Assembly: GCA_002083825.1 (NCBI GenBank)
Contig: DAZV01000037.1
Coordinates: forward strand, 1-64,000
Direction of reading: 5' to 3'
Origin: Candidatus Sericytochromatia bacterium S15B-MN24 CBMW_12
GTDB lineage: Bacteria > Cyanobacteriota > Sericytochromatia > S15B-MN24 > UBA4093
Length of the DNA stretch: 64,000 nt
Within the stretch, counting starts at the first letter, position 1. Every line of letters starts with the position of its first letter. Below are positions 21,234 to 31,669 of this stretch, in pieces. Both the position numbers and the translations under genes were made by a program. The notes under the pieces are model-generated. The model was given only the letters and a program-made list of their open reading frames with translations. It was not told the origin of the DNA and ran no database searches.

Positions 21234-23093
21234 ATGAGACAGCAGAGGGCATGGGCGTTGGTCCTGGGACTTGCGACGCTTGGTCTGGCCGGATGCGAGA
21301 CGTCCGATCTGACCATCGCCGACAACGACTACCTGAACCTGCCAACCGGACAGCGGACCGCCCGCGGTGATACCCTGCCCGGCACGCTCCCTCCCGGCGG
21401 CGCATCCGGAAACGGCTCGACCGATAGCGGATCCACCGGAGGCGAAAGCCCGATCGGTGAAACCGGAACCAACCCTTCCAGCGTCAGCCTCGCGGAGGCC
21501 CTCTGGATCGGAGCCCTCTATCCCGGTAGCTCGCCCGTCAACGTCGCCATCTCCCAGGCCCCCAAGGGCTTCTTGGCCCTTGCCGCCGCCACCGACGTCG
21601 TCTCCCCCCTCTCGGTGAACTGGGCCATCCAGGGCGCTTACCAAGCGTTCGGCTCCGCTCCCGCCCTTCAATCGCTCGGCCAGACGCGCCTCCCCTCGGA
21701 TCGCTCGGCCAAGGAAGTGGAACTGCGCGAGCGCCTCGCGACGATCTCCCGTCCCGCCATGTCCCGCTTCGACGCCCAGCATGTTCCGATCCGACAACTC
21801 GCTCAATCGCCCACCTACGTGAAGATCGACAGCACAACCCCCAACGTCGAGGTCGTCGTCAAGCACAGCGAAAGCGGCATCACCGAAAACGGCGCCACCC
21901 GCCAAAAGTTCGTCATCCTCGTGGACAAGCGAGACGACGCCACCCTCTTCAGCGACAGCTACGGCAAAAAGCTACTCGTCGACCTCGTCAAGGAAATAAA
22001 GGAACAGATCTACCCCACGAACCGCCAGCTCTTCGGCAACGACCCGACCGCCGGCGAAGGTCAGGTCAAAGGCCTCGGAATCGAGACCGACACCACCTAC
22101 TTCGTGATCTCGCGAAGCGTCAACAACGACAGCAACATCACCGACAACGGCAAGGGCCAAGAAACCAGCACCCTCGGCTACTTCTACCTCGGCGACCTCC
22201 TGAGCGACGATCCCTACAACGGGGGCACCGCCCACTCCAACCGCGCCAAGATGCTCTACCTCGCCTCGAGCCAGGTCTACGAAGCCAAGGTCGGCATGTC
22301 CATGAATGACCTCTCGGACTTCAACGATCTCTGCGGAACGATCGCCCACGAGCTCCAGCACCTCCTCTTCTCATGGGGCCGCATCCAGGCAATCGGATTG
22401 AGCGGACGATTCGCCGAAAACCTATCCTACGCTGACGCATGGATCGACGAGGGGCTCGCCATGGTCGCCATGGCAGCCAACGGCTACGGCCCGGAAGGCT
22501 TGAAGTCCGGCACTCAGGTGGCCCTTCACGATCGGGCGTTTCTCGAAGAAGCCCCCCTTTACTCCCTGACGAACTTCTACGCCAAGCGACCCAACCAACA
22601 CCCCACTCCGGCAGGACAGTGGGTGGAAAACCCCAACGATGCTTATGGCATGGCTCACCTCTTCGCCCAGTACATGGTCGATCAGCAGGGAAGCGACATC
22701 ATCGGGAAGATTCTCGCGAGCACCAAGAACTTGAAAGCCGACGGAGCCATGGAGGCCGCGAACATCAGCCCCACGGGCATCGTCGCGGATGCCCTGAAGC
22801 AAGACGGCGGAAACCTGGCCGTCCTGTTCGGTGACTTCGCGACTGCCCTGGCCCTCGACGGGACGCCCACTCTCGCGGCGGGCTCCACCTCATTCTGGAA
22901 GCGCTACGGGATCAGCGGAGTCAACATTCGCTCGGTGAGGCTCGGCGGCCCCAAGGCGAGCACCTCCTCACCCTTGGCCCCTCGGCCCTTCGGCGTGACC
23001 TACCTCAAGCCGGACAGCCTACCCACCAGTTCGTCGGCCCTCAAGCTGACCGGCGGAAGCGGTCTCAGCACCCGTCTCATCCTTCACAAGTAA
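21234..23093 (+). CDS. Putative secreted zinc metallopeptidase lipoprotein (M30/gluzincin-like)
   Basis: Signal peptide with lipobox LGLAGCETS; HELQHLLF (HExxH) and downstream WIDEGLAM providing the second Glu. Confidence 0.75.
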   Translation: MRQQRAWALVLGLATLGLAGCETSDLTIADNDYLNLPTGQRTARGDTLPGTLPPGGASGNGSTDSGSTGGESPIGETGTNPSSVSLAEALWIGALYPGSSPVNVAISQAPKGFLALAAATDVVSPLSVNWAIQGAYQAFGSAPALQSLGQTRLPSDRSAKEVELRERLATISRPAMSRFDAQHVPIRQLAQSPTYVKIDSTTPNVEVVVKHSESGITENGATRQKFVILVDKRDDATLFSDSYGKKLLVDLVKEIKEQIYPTNRQLFGNDPTAGEGQVKGLGIETDTTYFVISRSVNNDSNITDNGKGQETSTLGYFYLGDLLSDDPYNGGTAHSNRAKMLYLASSQVYEAKVGMSMNDLSDFNDLCGTIAHELQHLLFSWGRIQAIGLSGRFAENLSYADAWIDEGLAMVAMAANGYGPEGLKSGTQVALHDRAFLEEAPLYSLTNFYAKRPNQHPTPAGQWVENPNDAYGMAHLFAQYMVDQQGSDIIGKILASTKNLKADGAMEAANISPTGIVADALKQDGGNLAVLFGDFATALALDGTPTLAAGSTSFWKRYGISGVNIRSVRLGGPKASTSSPLAPRPFGVTYLKPDSLPTSSSALKLTGGSGLSTRLILHK

Positions 23094-23122
23094 GGCCGAT
23101 TCACCGACTAACCGCGCCGCGC

Positions 23123-26113
23123 TCAGAACGAGACGCCCCACGTCGTGTAGAACTGAACTCCCCCCCCCGGACTCAGTCCCTGGGCAGCGCCCAGGCGGAT
23201 CTCGGTGGGAACCTGGTTGAGGAAGATCTTGGCCCGGCCTTCCAGCCCGAGGCCGTGCTTGATGCGTCCGAGCGTGAGCTCGTCACGGCTGCCCGCCAAC
23301 CCTACGTCGTAGAAGGCCGCCCCGTGCAGGGTATCGAGGAAGAACGGCAGCGTTCCGAGGCCCGAGTGCACTTCCAAGACCGGGAAGCGGTATTCCATGC
23401 TTCCCGCGAGCAGATGGCTCCCCTGCAGGATCCCATAGCCGTAGCCCCTCAAGGGAACCGCGCTGACGTCCCCGATGAACCGAAGATCCGTGTAGATCGA
23501 GGGAAGCGTCGAGAAGGATCCTCCCAGGACGTAGTCGCCGCCGGGCCTCCCCAGATTGAGCCCGCCAGCCATGCGCCAGCCGAGCACGTGACGCTTCCAG
23601 GGCAGGGCATGATAAGAACGGTAATCCCCGCTCAGGCGGTTGAATCCGGACTGCCCTCCCAGGCCGGAGGGTGCCAGTTCGTAGGTGAGCGAGCCGAGGT
23701 TTCCGCTCTCGGGGCTGATGGCGAAGCTCGGGCGGAAGTTGTCGGCGTGGCGCCACTGGGCGTAGACCGAGTGGGTGAGGCCTTCGGGGGCCGCGGCGAT
23801 CGCCCTTTCCAAGCTCGCGCGCTCTCCCGCCTCCAGCCCCGCTGGATCCGTCACCGGCTGCGCGCCTTGGCGTTTCAGGACACCGAGTTCCGAGACCGAC
23901 CGGAAGCGATACCCCAACGTCAAACTGTCTCCCATGACCGAAAGATGCCCCAGCGCCTGGCTCGGCATGCCGGGAACGGTGACTCCGAAGTCCCCCTGGA
24001 CCCGCCGGATTCGGCGCTCCAGGGTCTGGCCCACCCCGTAGAGGCTGGGCAGGTCACTCAAACTGAGGTTGAGGCTGGGGGAAAGCTCGTCGTTCTGGTA
24101 ATACAGCGAGTAGAAGGGGCGCTGGCTCACGAGCTCCGCTCCCGCCGACAGGTAGACCTGGTGCTTGAGCAAGACATCCAGACCGTAGGTCGTCGCTCCC
24201 AGCCAGAGGCCGTGGGAGCCGTAGTCCCCGATGGGGCTCCAGACCTTGGGCGTGAGGGTCGGCCAGGGAGAGTAGGGGCGAGAAGGAAAGGGCGTGGGAT
24301 CGAGCGGTAGCGTCTCGCCTCGGGCTTCCGGCAGGGCGGCCAGGGAGCCGTCGGTTTCGAAGGCCAAGGCGGGCCCTTCGATGGGCCGCCAGGTTTCCGG
24401 CTCGAACGGCATGAGGTGGATGTCGAAGCCGCGAGAAGTGTAGAGCGAAAAGGCGAGTTGCCGGCCATCCGGGGAGACGGCGGGCTCCAGGGCGCCGCCG
24501 ACCACGTTGGTCACCTGAAAGACCTTCTCGTCCGCCAGCCTCACGGCATGCAGGTTGAAAACCCCCGTGCGATCCGAGCTGTATAGGAGCCACTTGCCGT
24601 CAGGGCTCCAGGCGGGCGCGGTCTCCACGGCCAGATCGCGCATGAGCGGCCGCATGGCGCCCGTCGCGGGGTCGATCAGGTAGAGATCCCGGCAGCCGTC
24701 CTTCCAGACCGAGGCGGCGACCTGCGTTCCGTCAGGCGACCAGGCGAGACCCGAGATCTGCATGCCGTCCGAGCCCTGGGTCAGACGCTCGATGAGCTGG
24801 CCATTCTCGTCGAAACGCGCCAGATCGCTGCGCCCCTTGCCGTTCAGAACCGCCAGGATCTGCTTTCCATCCGGCGAGACCGCCGGATCCTTGGCGCGCA
24901 TGCCGGTGGTGAGTCGTTTCACCTTGCGCGCGTCAACATCCAGCCGGTAGAGGTCGAAGACGGAGTTGAAGCGATTCACGTCGTCGTAGGCGGCGAAGAG
25001 GAGCTGCTTGCCGTCGCGGGTGGGCTGGTAACTGCCGAAAGGGCTCTTGTAGATCATGCGGCGCGGCGGCTTGCCGTCGAGCGCGTCGCGAAGAAGCACG
25101 GAGAACTCGCCTCGGACGTACTCGGGGTAAAGCAGGTTTCCGTCGGGAAGCCAGCGGGGATGCCGGTGATAGCCTCCCGAACGGGTGACGGCTCGGCTAT
25201 CCGTGAGGGCGTGGCGCCGGATGCCTTCAAGCTGCCGCTGGGCCCGCGCCTTCAGGAAGGCGTGGAGTTCGCCCCAGAGGACGTAGGCGTCCTTGCCGGG
25301 AATGACCTGCCTGATGGCCCAGTTGATGCCCAGGAGGGGCATGGCGGCGTACTGATGGGCGATTCGGGCCGGCACGTCGGCCCCGTAGGTCGAGATCATG
25401 TAGCGATAGAAGTAAGTGCCGTAAAGGTAGGCGCCGTTCCCGCCGGGGCCGCCGCCCAGGTAGGGCGCGCCCGCCTGGTCGATGGAGGCGAGCTTGCCGT
25501 CGAGGGCGAGGCTGCGGAGGATCATGTCGAAGTCGCCCTCGCGGCCGCGGCCGCCGGTGGTGAATTCGGTCTCCATGTGGACGGCCAACCCCTCGATCAG
25601 GAAGCTGGGCTGGATGAGGTTGGGGTAGAGGGCGCGCCCCAGGAGGCGATTCACCCAGTCGGAGACGCCGTCGGTGGTCTCGAGGTGAAGGATGTGGGTG
25701 TACTCGTGGGTGATGAGGTGCTTGAGCCAGGAGTCATACTTGCCCCAGAGCATGTCCTGATCCGGGGGCGTGAGGTAGAGCTGGATCTGGTTGTTGGGGT
25801 AGGGAAAGGCGAAGCCGTTGGTGGTGTCCTGGCTGTCGAGGAGGACCAGTTCCGTGCGCATGGTGGGCGCGTGGCGCATGACCGGGACGAGCTTGGAATG
25901 GGCCTCCTCGGCGAAGTGGGCGGCTTTCTGGGCGATCGCCTCGTACCCCTCCACGTAGTTGACCCGGAAGTGAGGCGTCTCCAAGGTATGCCAGCGCAGC
26001 GCCGGATCGATGGTCGTGGCAGCTTGGGCGAAATGGGGGGTCGCCAGCAGCAAGGACGCGGCAAGCAGCGCACGGATCCGCAATCGAGACTCGCTTTCTA
26101 TCAACGCATTCAC
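23123..26113 (-). CDS. Large envelope protein: gluzincin-like N-terminus, TolB/PD40 beta-propeller, C-terminal outer-membrane beta-barrel
   Basis: Signal peptide; HEYTHILHLE plus FLIEGLAVHMETEF; repeated SPDGKQ/WSPDG blades; C-terminal QFYTTWGVSF ending in Phe. Confidence 0.8.
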   Translation of the reverse strand: MNALIESESRLRIRALLAASLLLATPHFAQAATTIDPALRWHTLETPHFRVNYVEGYEAIAQKAAHFAEEAHSKLVPVMRHAPTMRTELVLLDSQDTTNGFAFPYPNNQIQLYLTPPDQDMLWGKYDSWLKHLITHEYTHILHLETTDGVSDWVNRLLGRALYPNLIQPSFLIEGLAVHMETEFTTGGRGREGDFDMILRSLALDGKLASIDQAGAPYLGGGPGGNGAYLYGTYFYRYMISTYGADVPARIAHQYAAMPLLGINWAIRQVIPGKDAYVLWGELHAFLKARAQRQLEGIRRHALTDSRAVTRSGGYHRHPRWLPDGNLLYPEYVRGEFSVLLRDALDGKPPRRMIYKSPFGSYQPTRDGKQLLFAAYDDVNRFNSVFDLYRLDVDARKVKRLTTGMRAKDPAVSPDGKQILAVLNGKGRSDLARFDENGQLIERLTQGSDGMQISGLAWSPDGTQVAASVWKDGCRDLYLIDPATGAMRPLMRDLAVETAPAWSPDGKWLLYSSDRTGVFNLHAVRLADEKVFQVTNVVGGALEPAVSPDGRQLAFSLYTSRGFDIHLMPFEPETWRPIEGPALAFETDGSLAALPEARGETLPLDPTPFPSRPYSPWPTLTPKVWSPIGDYGSHGLWLGATTYGLDVLLKHQVYLSAGAELVSQRPFYSLYYQNDELSPSLNLSLSDLPSLYGVGQTLERRIRRVQGDFGVTVPGMPSQALGHLSVMGDSLTLGYRFRSVSELGVLKRQGAQPVTDPAGLEAGERASLERAIAAAPEGLTHSVYAQWRHADNFRPSFAISPESGNLGSLTYELAPSGLGGQSGFNRLSGDYRSYHALPWKRHVLGWRMAGGLNLGRPGGDYVLGGSFSTLPSIYTDLRFIGDVSAVPLRGYGYGILQGSHLLAGSMEYRFPVLEVHSGLGTLPFFLDTLHGAAFYDVGLAGSRDELTLGRIKHGLGLEGRAKIFLNQVPTEIRLGAAQGLSPGGGVQFYTTWGVSF

Positions 26114-26283
26114 CGCCTCATGTTACCGCAAAAAAACTCCCACGCTCCGCAAAAGCCGCCCGCTTTCAATTTCGGCTCCGAAAGTCGGGCCATCCCTGGC
26201 CACCGGCGAAGCGCGTTTAGCCTACCGACCGAAGGGCATAAGGAAATGAACCCCGTTCGAAGCGCAAAGGACACGGAGAGGGC

Positions 26284-29200
26284 ATGAAGCAGCACCTGAT
26301 CAAACTCGTCATCGCAGGAAGTCTTTTGATCCTCGGATCGCCCGCCATGGCCGCCACCAGCTACGAACCGGGGATCGACTGGCGAACGATCGAAACGCCC
26401 CACTTCCGTGTCAACTACCCCGTCGACCTCGAGGACATCGGGCGACGGGTCGCAGCCTATGCCGAGGACGCCCACCAGAAGGTGGCTCCGCACATGCAGG
26501 CCGAGCCCTACGAAAAGACCGAAATCGTCTGCTTCGACACCTACGACGACACCAACGCCAACGCCAGCAACTACCCGCATAACCGGATTCTCCTGAACCT
26601 CCATCCCCCTTCCCCGGATGCCGGCCTCCCCGTGGGGCGCTATGACGACTGGATTCGCTACGTCGTGCTCCACGAGTACACCCACATCCTTCACCAGAAC
26701 CAAACGCACTGGGGCATCAACCAACTCAACCGAGTGCTCGGCAAGGTCTTCTTCCAGTTCCTCGCCATTCCCGGCGTCCCCAGCTTCGTCACCGAGTACA
26801 TCCCGACCCTGCTCTCCGACTCGCCGCGCTTCATCACCGAGGGCTGGGCCGTCCATACCGAATCCCTCTTCACTCCGGGCGGCCGCGCCAAGGAAGGCTA
26901 CGGCGACATGCGCCTGCGCATGGCCACCCTCGACCATTCGCTACACACCCTGGATCAGGTCAACGGCAGCTACCTGCTCGACTGGCCCGCCGGCGGCAAC
27001 GAATACGACTACGGGACGGCCTTCTTCCAGTACGTCGCCACCACCTACGGCGAGGACGCCCCAAGCCGGATCCTCAAGGTCTTCGGACGCATGCCCTGGC
27101 TCGGCATCGACTTCGCGGTCAGCCAGGTGCTCGCGGGAAAAACCTGCGCGTCGCTCTGGGACGAGACCATGGGCTGGCTCCACAAGCGCTATGCCACCCA
27201 AGCGCGCGAGATAGCCCAGCATCCGCTCACCGTCTCCCAGGCGCTCACGACCTCGGGACGCTACCATCATCACCCCCGATGGCTATCCGACGGCTCGCTA
27301 CTCTTCACCGAATCCTACAAAGGCAAGGGCTCGAAGCTCCTGAAACGCTCAGCCACCGGCGAAACGAAAGCCGTGATGAGCAAGGACCCGCTGGGAGACT
27401 TCGCTCCGAGCCACGATGGCCAAAGCATCACCTACGCCATGCAGAGCGGCGACGAGAGCGCCTTCAAGAGCTACTCGGATCTCTTCCGCTTCAACCCGGA
27501 AACCGGCGAGAGCAAGCGCTTGACCCACGACATGCGCGCCTCGGATCCCGCCGTCTCGCCGGACGGCAACCGGCTCGTCGCGGTCGTCACCGAGCAGGGC
27601 ACTAACTATCTGGTTCTGCTGGATGCCGAGGGAAAGCGCTTGAAGTCGCTAAGCGAGGCCACGCCGTTGAGCACCTACGCCAATCCCACCTGGTCGCCGG
27701 ACGGCAAGCAGATCGCCGTCTCCCGCTGGGTACCGGGAGGATATCAGCTCGTGACGGTCGACCCCGAGAACGGCGACACCCAGGAGCTGACGCCTCCGGG
27801 CGCCCTGGACTTCTACCCGTCCTACACGCCGGACGGCCGGCACATCCTCTTCACGTCCGATCGAACGGGCGTCTACAACCTCTACGCCCTGCGCCTCTCC
27901 GACCGCGCCCTCTTCCAGGTCACCAACGTGATGGGCGGTGCGTTCCAGGGACGGGTCTCGCCGGACGGCAAGACGCTCGCCTTCATCAACTACGGAAGCA
28001 AGGGGTTCGACCTCCATCAGATGCCCTTCGCGTCCGAATCCTGGCGTCCCGTTTCGCCGGAAACCGTGCTCGCCAGCGACTTCGAGGGCCACTTCACGCC
28101 GTTCGCCCAGCAGCCGGCGACTCCGGTGGACATGGCCACGGCGCTTTCCGCCACGCCGCGAGCTTACAATCCCTGGCCCTCGGTTGCCCCCAACGGCCTC
28201 GTTCCCCTGATAGCTCAGGACGAAGGTGGCCTGGCTCTGGGCCTTTCCGCCTTCGGGCAGGACGTGCTGCGGCAACATACCTACTACGTCCTGGGCGGAG
28301 CGGGCCTCACGTCAGGCAAGCCCATCTACGGCTTCCTCTACCAGAACGACCAGTTACAGCCCTCGCTGTCTTTGACCTATTTCCGGTCACCCGGAGCGAG
28401 CGCCTACTTGATTCCCGTCGGGGATCAAGTGACCTTCGGCCGCCTCTGGCAGGATCAACAGATGCTCGACCTCAACATGAGGCTACCCGGCATTCCCTTC
28501 CCGCTTCTCGGCGCCAACTGGGTCACCGGAGACTCCTACGTCGTGGGGTTCCGGGCAAAACATGCCCAGAACTACGCCCTCAGCACGATCGACCGCAGTC
28601 AGGTCGTCCGCTTCGAAGGCAGCGACGCGAACGCGCTGCCCCGCTTCGAACTGGCCGGCGACCCCGGTCAGAGCAACTCGCTCTACACCATGTTCCAGCG
28701 AGCGGACAACTTCACCCGCTCCTACGGGGTCAGCCCCGAAGGCGGCTCGCTTTCGACGCTGGGATACGAGATGGCCACGCCGCTCCTGGGAGGACAGGCG
28801 AGCTTCGACCGGGTCTGGGGAGATTACCGCCGCTACGTCTCCCTGCCCTGGCAGCATCATGTGCTGGCGTTGCGCGGGACCATGGGATTGAACTGGGGCA
28901 AGAACGGCGGGCACTTCTTCGTGGGCGGCATCGATGCCCCTCACTTCCTCTCGCAGGTGGATCTCACGGCGGCCACCGACGTCTTCGACTCTTCACTCGC
29001 CATGCGCGGCTACGGCGTGGCGGGGATCGGCAACAAGGCGGCGTTGTTGAGCGCCGAGTACCGATTCCCCCTACTGGAAGTCAACAAGGGCCTGTGGACC
29101 TTGCCTTTCTACATGGAGCGGCTCTACGGGGTTCTGGGCTACGACGTCAGCAACACTTGGGACTCGCCCTTCAGCAGTATCCGCCAGTTTCAAGCCGCCG

Positions 29201-29358
29201 AGACCGTGCACGGCGCCTCGGCCGAGTTACGCAGCAAGCTGACACTCTTCCGCTACCTGCGCACGGACTTCCGGCTGGGAGTCGCTCAGGGATTGGTCAC
29301 CACGACCATGGCTCAGCCGGCGACCCAGCTCATCATGGGCTTCGGAACGACGTTCTAG
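26284..29358 (+). CDS. Paralog of the 23123-26113 protein: gluzincin-like + PD40 propeller + beta-barrel
   Basis: HEYTHILHQN plus FITEGWAVHTESLF; SPDGNRLVAVV/WSPDGKQIAVSRW blades; C-terminal LIMGFGTTF. Confidence 0.82.
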   Translation: MKQHLIKLVIAGSLLILGSPAMAATSYEPGIDWRTIETPHFRVNYPVDLEDIGRRVAAYAEDAHQKVAPHMQAEPYEKTEIVCFDTYDDTNANASNYPHNRILLNLHPPSPDAGLPVGRYDDWIRYVVLHEYTHILHQNQTHWGINQLNRVLGKVFFQFLAIPGVPSFVTEYIPTLLSDSPRFITEGWAVHTESLFTPGGRAKEGYGDMRLRMATLDHSLHTLDQVNGSYLLDWPAGGNEYDYGTAFFQYVATTYGEDAPSRILKVFGRMPWLGIDFAVSQVLAGKTCASLWDETMGWLHKRYATQAREIAQHPLTVSQALTTSGRYHHHPRWLSDGSLLFTESYKGKGSKLLKRSATGETKAVMSKDPLGDFAPSHDGQSITYAMQSGDESAFKSYSDLFRFNPETGESKRLTHDMRASDPAVSPDGNRLVAVVTEQGTNYLVLLDAEGKRLKSLSEATPLSTYANPTWSPDGKQIAVSRWVPGGYQLVTVDPENGDTQELTPPGALDFYPSYTPDGRHILFTSDRTGVYNLYALRLSDRALFQVTNVMGGAFQGRVSPDGKTLAFINYGSKGFDLHQMPFASESWRPVSPETVLASDFEGHFTPFAQQPATPVDMATALSATPRAYNPWPSVAPNGLVPLIAQDEGGLALGLSAFGQDVLRQHTYYVLGGAGLTSGKPIYGFLYQNDQLQPSLSLTYFRSPGASAYLIPVGDQVTFGRLWQDQQMLDLNMRLPGIPFPLLGANWVTGDSYVVGFRAKHAQNYALSTIDRSQVVRFEGSDANALPRFELAGDPGQSNSLYTMFQRADNFTRSYGVSPEGGSLSTLGYEMATPLLGGQASFDRVWGDYRRYVSLPWQHHVLALRGTMGLNWGKNGGHFFVGGIDAPHFLSQVDLTAATDVFDSSLAMRGYGVAGIGNKAALLSAEYRFPLLEVNKGLWTLPFYMERLYGVLGYDVSNTWDSPFSSIRQFQAAETVHGASAELRSKLTLFRYLRTDFRLGVAQGLVTTTMAQPATQLIMGFGTTF

Positions 29359-29387
29359 CGAACTTTTCGTTCGAGCTGCCAGGTTGC

Positions 29388-29594
29388 TTACTTGCGCGGG
29401 GATCCGGAATTTCCGGATCCCCGCGCCTTCTTTGTTGGCTCGCTGGCGGCAAAAGTGCGGCCGGTCACTTGAAGGAACGCCATCACCAGGACGTAGAGCG
29501 CGAAGATCGTCGCGACGATCAGGACTAGCCAGCTGAGCAGGGTGGAAAAAAGCATCGTGAGCGAGCTAAACATCTTGGCCCCTCCTTGGTTCAA
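29388..29594 (-). CDS. Small single-TM membrane protein
   Basis: 68-aa ORF with hydrophobic MLFSTLLSWLVLIVATIFALYVLVMAFL; RBS-like ggagg upstream. Confidence 0.5.
   Translation of the reverse strand: MNQGGAKMFSSLTMLFSTLLSWLVLIVATIFALYVLVMAFLQVTGRTFAASEPTKKARGSGNSGSPRK
29394..29426 (+). terminator. Intrinsic terminator of the 26284-29358 gene
   Basis: Perfect 16-bp IR GCGCGGGGATCCGGAA-t-TTCCGGATCCCCGCGC followed by cttctttgtt on + strand. Confidence 0.7.
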
Positions 29595-29763
29595 TTCGGC
29601 CCCAGCCTATCACCGGGGGACTCCGGAGTCGCCAGGCAAGCGCGACCGACCAGGTCAGCCCCAAAGCTTAACGGAGCTTTTGCCCGCCATTAACCGCCTG
29701 GACACAAGCCCCCCCGTCGAGACGCGGATAAGAACCTAGACCCGCATCCGATAGGAGGACGCC

Positions 29764-30771
29764 ATGATCGCTGGAGTGCCGAGCCGCCCTTACGCCCCCA
29801 CCCGTTCCGCCATGGCCGTTCGCGCCGGGGGCGCCGCGCCCCAAGCCTCCGGAGTGGTTCAGCCCCCCGCGATCGTCGCCCAGCCCCAGTCGGTCGCCCC
29901 GATGAGCTTTGACTTCGCCAGCCTCTTCGAGGGCGTCAAGAAGTTCTTTAGCGGCATCCTCACTTTCGTCAAGAGCCTCTTCAAGCCCAAGGAAGATACC
30001 AGCACGGTGGATGCCGATACCCAGGCGATCGCCAAGGCCTATAACCTGCTTCCCACCAAGGACAACGTCAACGCCTTCCTCGCCGAAGCGCGTTCCTACG
30101 AGCAGAACGGCACCCTGGGGCCGGGCAGCCCCAACGCCGCTGCCGTCACCGAACTGCAGGGAGCCCTCAAGAACTGGGGCTTCAGCGTCACGGTAAACGG
30201 TTCCTTCGATAACGCCACCGGCGAAGCCATCAAGGCCTTCAAGAAAGCCAACGGCCTCCACCAGACCTACAAGTCCACCGATGGAAGCTGGGCCGTCAAC
30301 GAGTATCTCGATAACGCCACCCTCGCCAAGATCCAGCAGTTGCTGAACTCCGGGCAAACCCCACCCACCACGCCACCTGCCACTCAACCGACGACGCCGC
30401 CTCCCGCCACGACCACGCAACCGGGCAGCATCAACTACGCGGCCATCGCCACCCAGTACAAACTCGAAAACAGCGAGACCAACGTCAAGGCCTTCCTCGC
30501 CGAGGTCCGCGAATATGCCAACAACGGCACCCTCGGACCCGACTACCCCAATGCCGAGGACATCGCCGAACTTCAGAACATCTTCAAGTCCTGGGGCTAC
30601 GCCGTCACACCGACCGGAAACTGGGATGCGGCCACCAGCCAGGCCATCATGAAGTTCAAGGTCGACAACAGCCTGCACCAGTCCTACAAATCCACCGATG
30701 GAAACTGGGCCGTCAACGAGTACGCCGATCCCCAGACCCTCGCCAAGATCAGCGCGAAACTCGGCTCCTAA
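29764..30771 (+). CDS. Protein with two peptidoglycan-binding (PG_binding_1-like) domains
   Basis: Two repeats (VTELQGALKNWGFSVTVNGSFDNATGEAIKAFKKANGL; IAELQNIFKSWGYAVTPTGNWDAATSQAIMKFKVDNSL) joined by a T/P-rich linker. Confidence 0.85.
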   Translation: MIAGVPSRPYAPTRSAMAVRAGGAAPQASGVVQPPAIVAQPQSVAPMSFDFASLFEGVKKFFSGILTFVKSLFKPKEDTSTVDADTQAIAKAYNLLPTKDNVNAFLAEARSYEQNGTLGPGSPNAAAVTELQGALKNWGFSVTVNGSFDNATGEAIKAFKKANGLHQTYKSTDGSWAVNEYLDNATLAKIQQLLNSGQTPPTTPPATQPTTPPPATTTQPGSINYAAIATQYKLENSETNVKAFLAEVREYANNGTLGPDYPNAEDIAELQNIFKSWGYAVTPTGNWDAATSQAIMKFKVDNSLHQSYKSTDGNWAVNEYADPQTLAKISAKLGS

Positions 30772-30789
30772 GCCAGGACGCCTTCAGCA

Positions 30790-30828
30790 CGAAGCCCCCT
30801 TGCCCTCAATGAAGGCAAGGGGGCTTCG
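30790..30828. terminator. Hairpin terminator between convergent genes
   Basis: CGAAGCCCCCTTGCC / GGCAAGGGGGCTTCG, perfect 15-bp stem. Confidence 0.65.
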
Positions 30829-30834
30829 GCGCGA

Positions 30835-31509
30835 TCACGATCCGATGCGCGCTGATTTCCCCTGGCGCCGCTGTGGCGACACCGGGAACCAGGCTCCCGA
30901 CAGTGAGACGAATTGCCCTTCGGCGGCATCGTAAGCGAAGACCTCGCCGGTATCGATCTGATAGACCCAGCCATGCAGGAGGAGATCGCCCGAGGCCAGC
31001 CGGTTGGCGACCGAGGGCAGGGTACGCAGGTTTTCGAGCTGGACCAGGACGTTCTCCTCGATGGTGGCCGTGAGAAGCGGTTCTCCTTCGAGGTGAGGGT
31101 AGTTCTCGCGCATGATCCGCGCGGTCGCCTCCGCGTGCGTCAGCCAAGCAGACATGGCCGGCAATTCGCCCAGCGAAGCGGGATCGAGCAGGCCGGTCAA
31201 GGCCCCGCAGTGAGAATGCCCGCAGACGATGATGTCCGTGACCCCGAGCGAGACCACGGCGAACTCGATGGTCGCATGCTCGCCGTTGGCGGGGGCCCCA
31301 TGAGGCGGAATGATGTTCCCGGCGTTGCGAAGAATGAAGAGTTCTCCGGGCTCCGTCTGGGTGAGCAAATTTGGGTTGATGCGGGAATCGGAACACGTGA
31401 TAAAGAGTGCTTCCGGACTCTGCCCCTGCGCCAGACGCTCGAAGAGATCCTTTCGGGATCTGAAGGCATTCCTCTGAAATTGGTGGATGCCTTGAACCAG
31501 CTTTTGCAT
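30835..31509 (-). CDS. Beta-class carbonic anhydrase
   Basis: [13 protein letters not shown] and [10 protein letters not shown] Zn motifs; start at MQKLVQG with RBS aaggag. Confidence 0.93.
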   Translation of the reverse strand: MQKLVQGIHQFQRNAFRSRKDLFERLAQGQSPEALFITCSDSRINPNLLTQTEPGELFILRNAGNIIPPHGAPANGEHATIEFAVVSLGVTDIIVCGHSHCGALTGLLDPASLGELPAMSAWLTHAEATARIMRENYPHLEGEPLLTATIEENVLVQLENLRTLPSVANRLASGDLLLHGWVYQIDTGEVFAYDAAEGQFVSLSGAWFPVSPQRRQGKSARIGS

Positions 31510-31669
31510 GCGGGAGTTACTCCTTACTGCTGACACTCTAAAGGGAAATTCGGGAAGGAGTCCAGCCTTGGTTTTCATGCGGCGGGAGGATGGCCTGATT
31601 TGCTAAATCGACAAGATAGCGTCATGATATCAATAATGACGTAACCGAGGGTAGGGACGGAGGGGGAGG

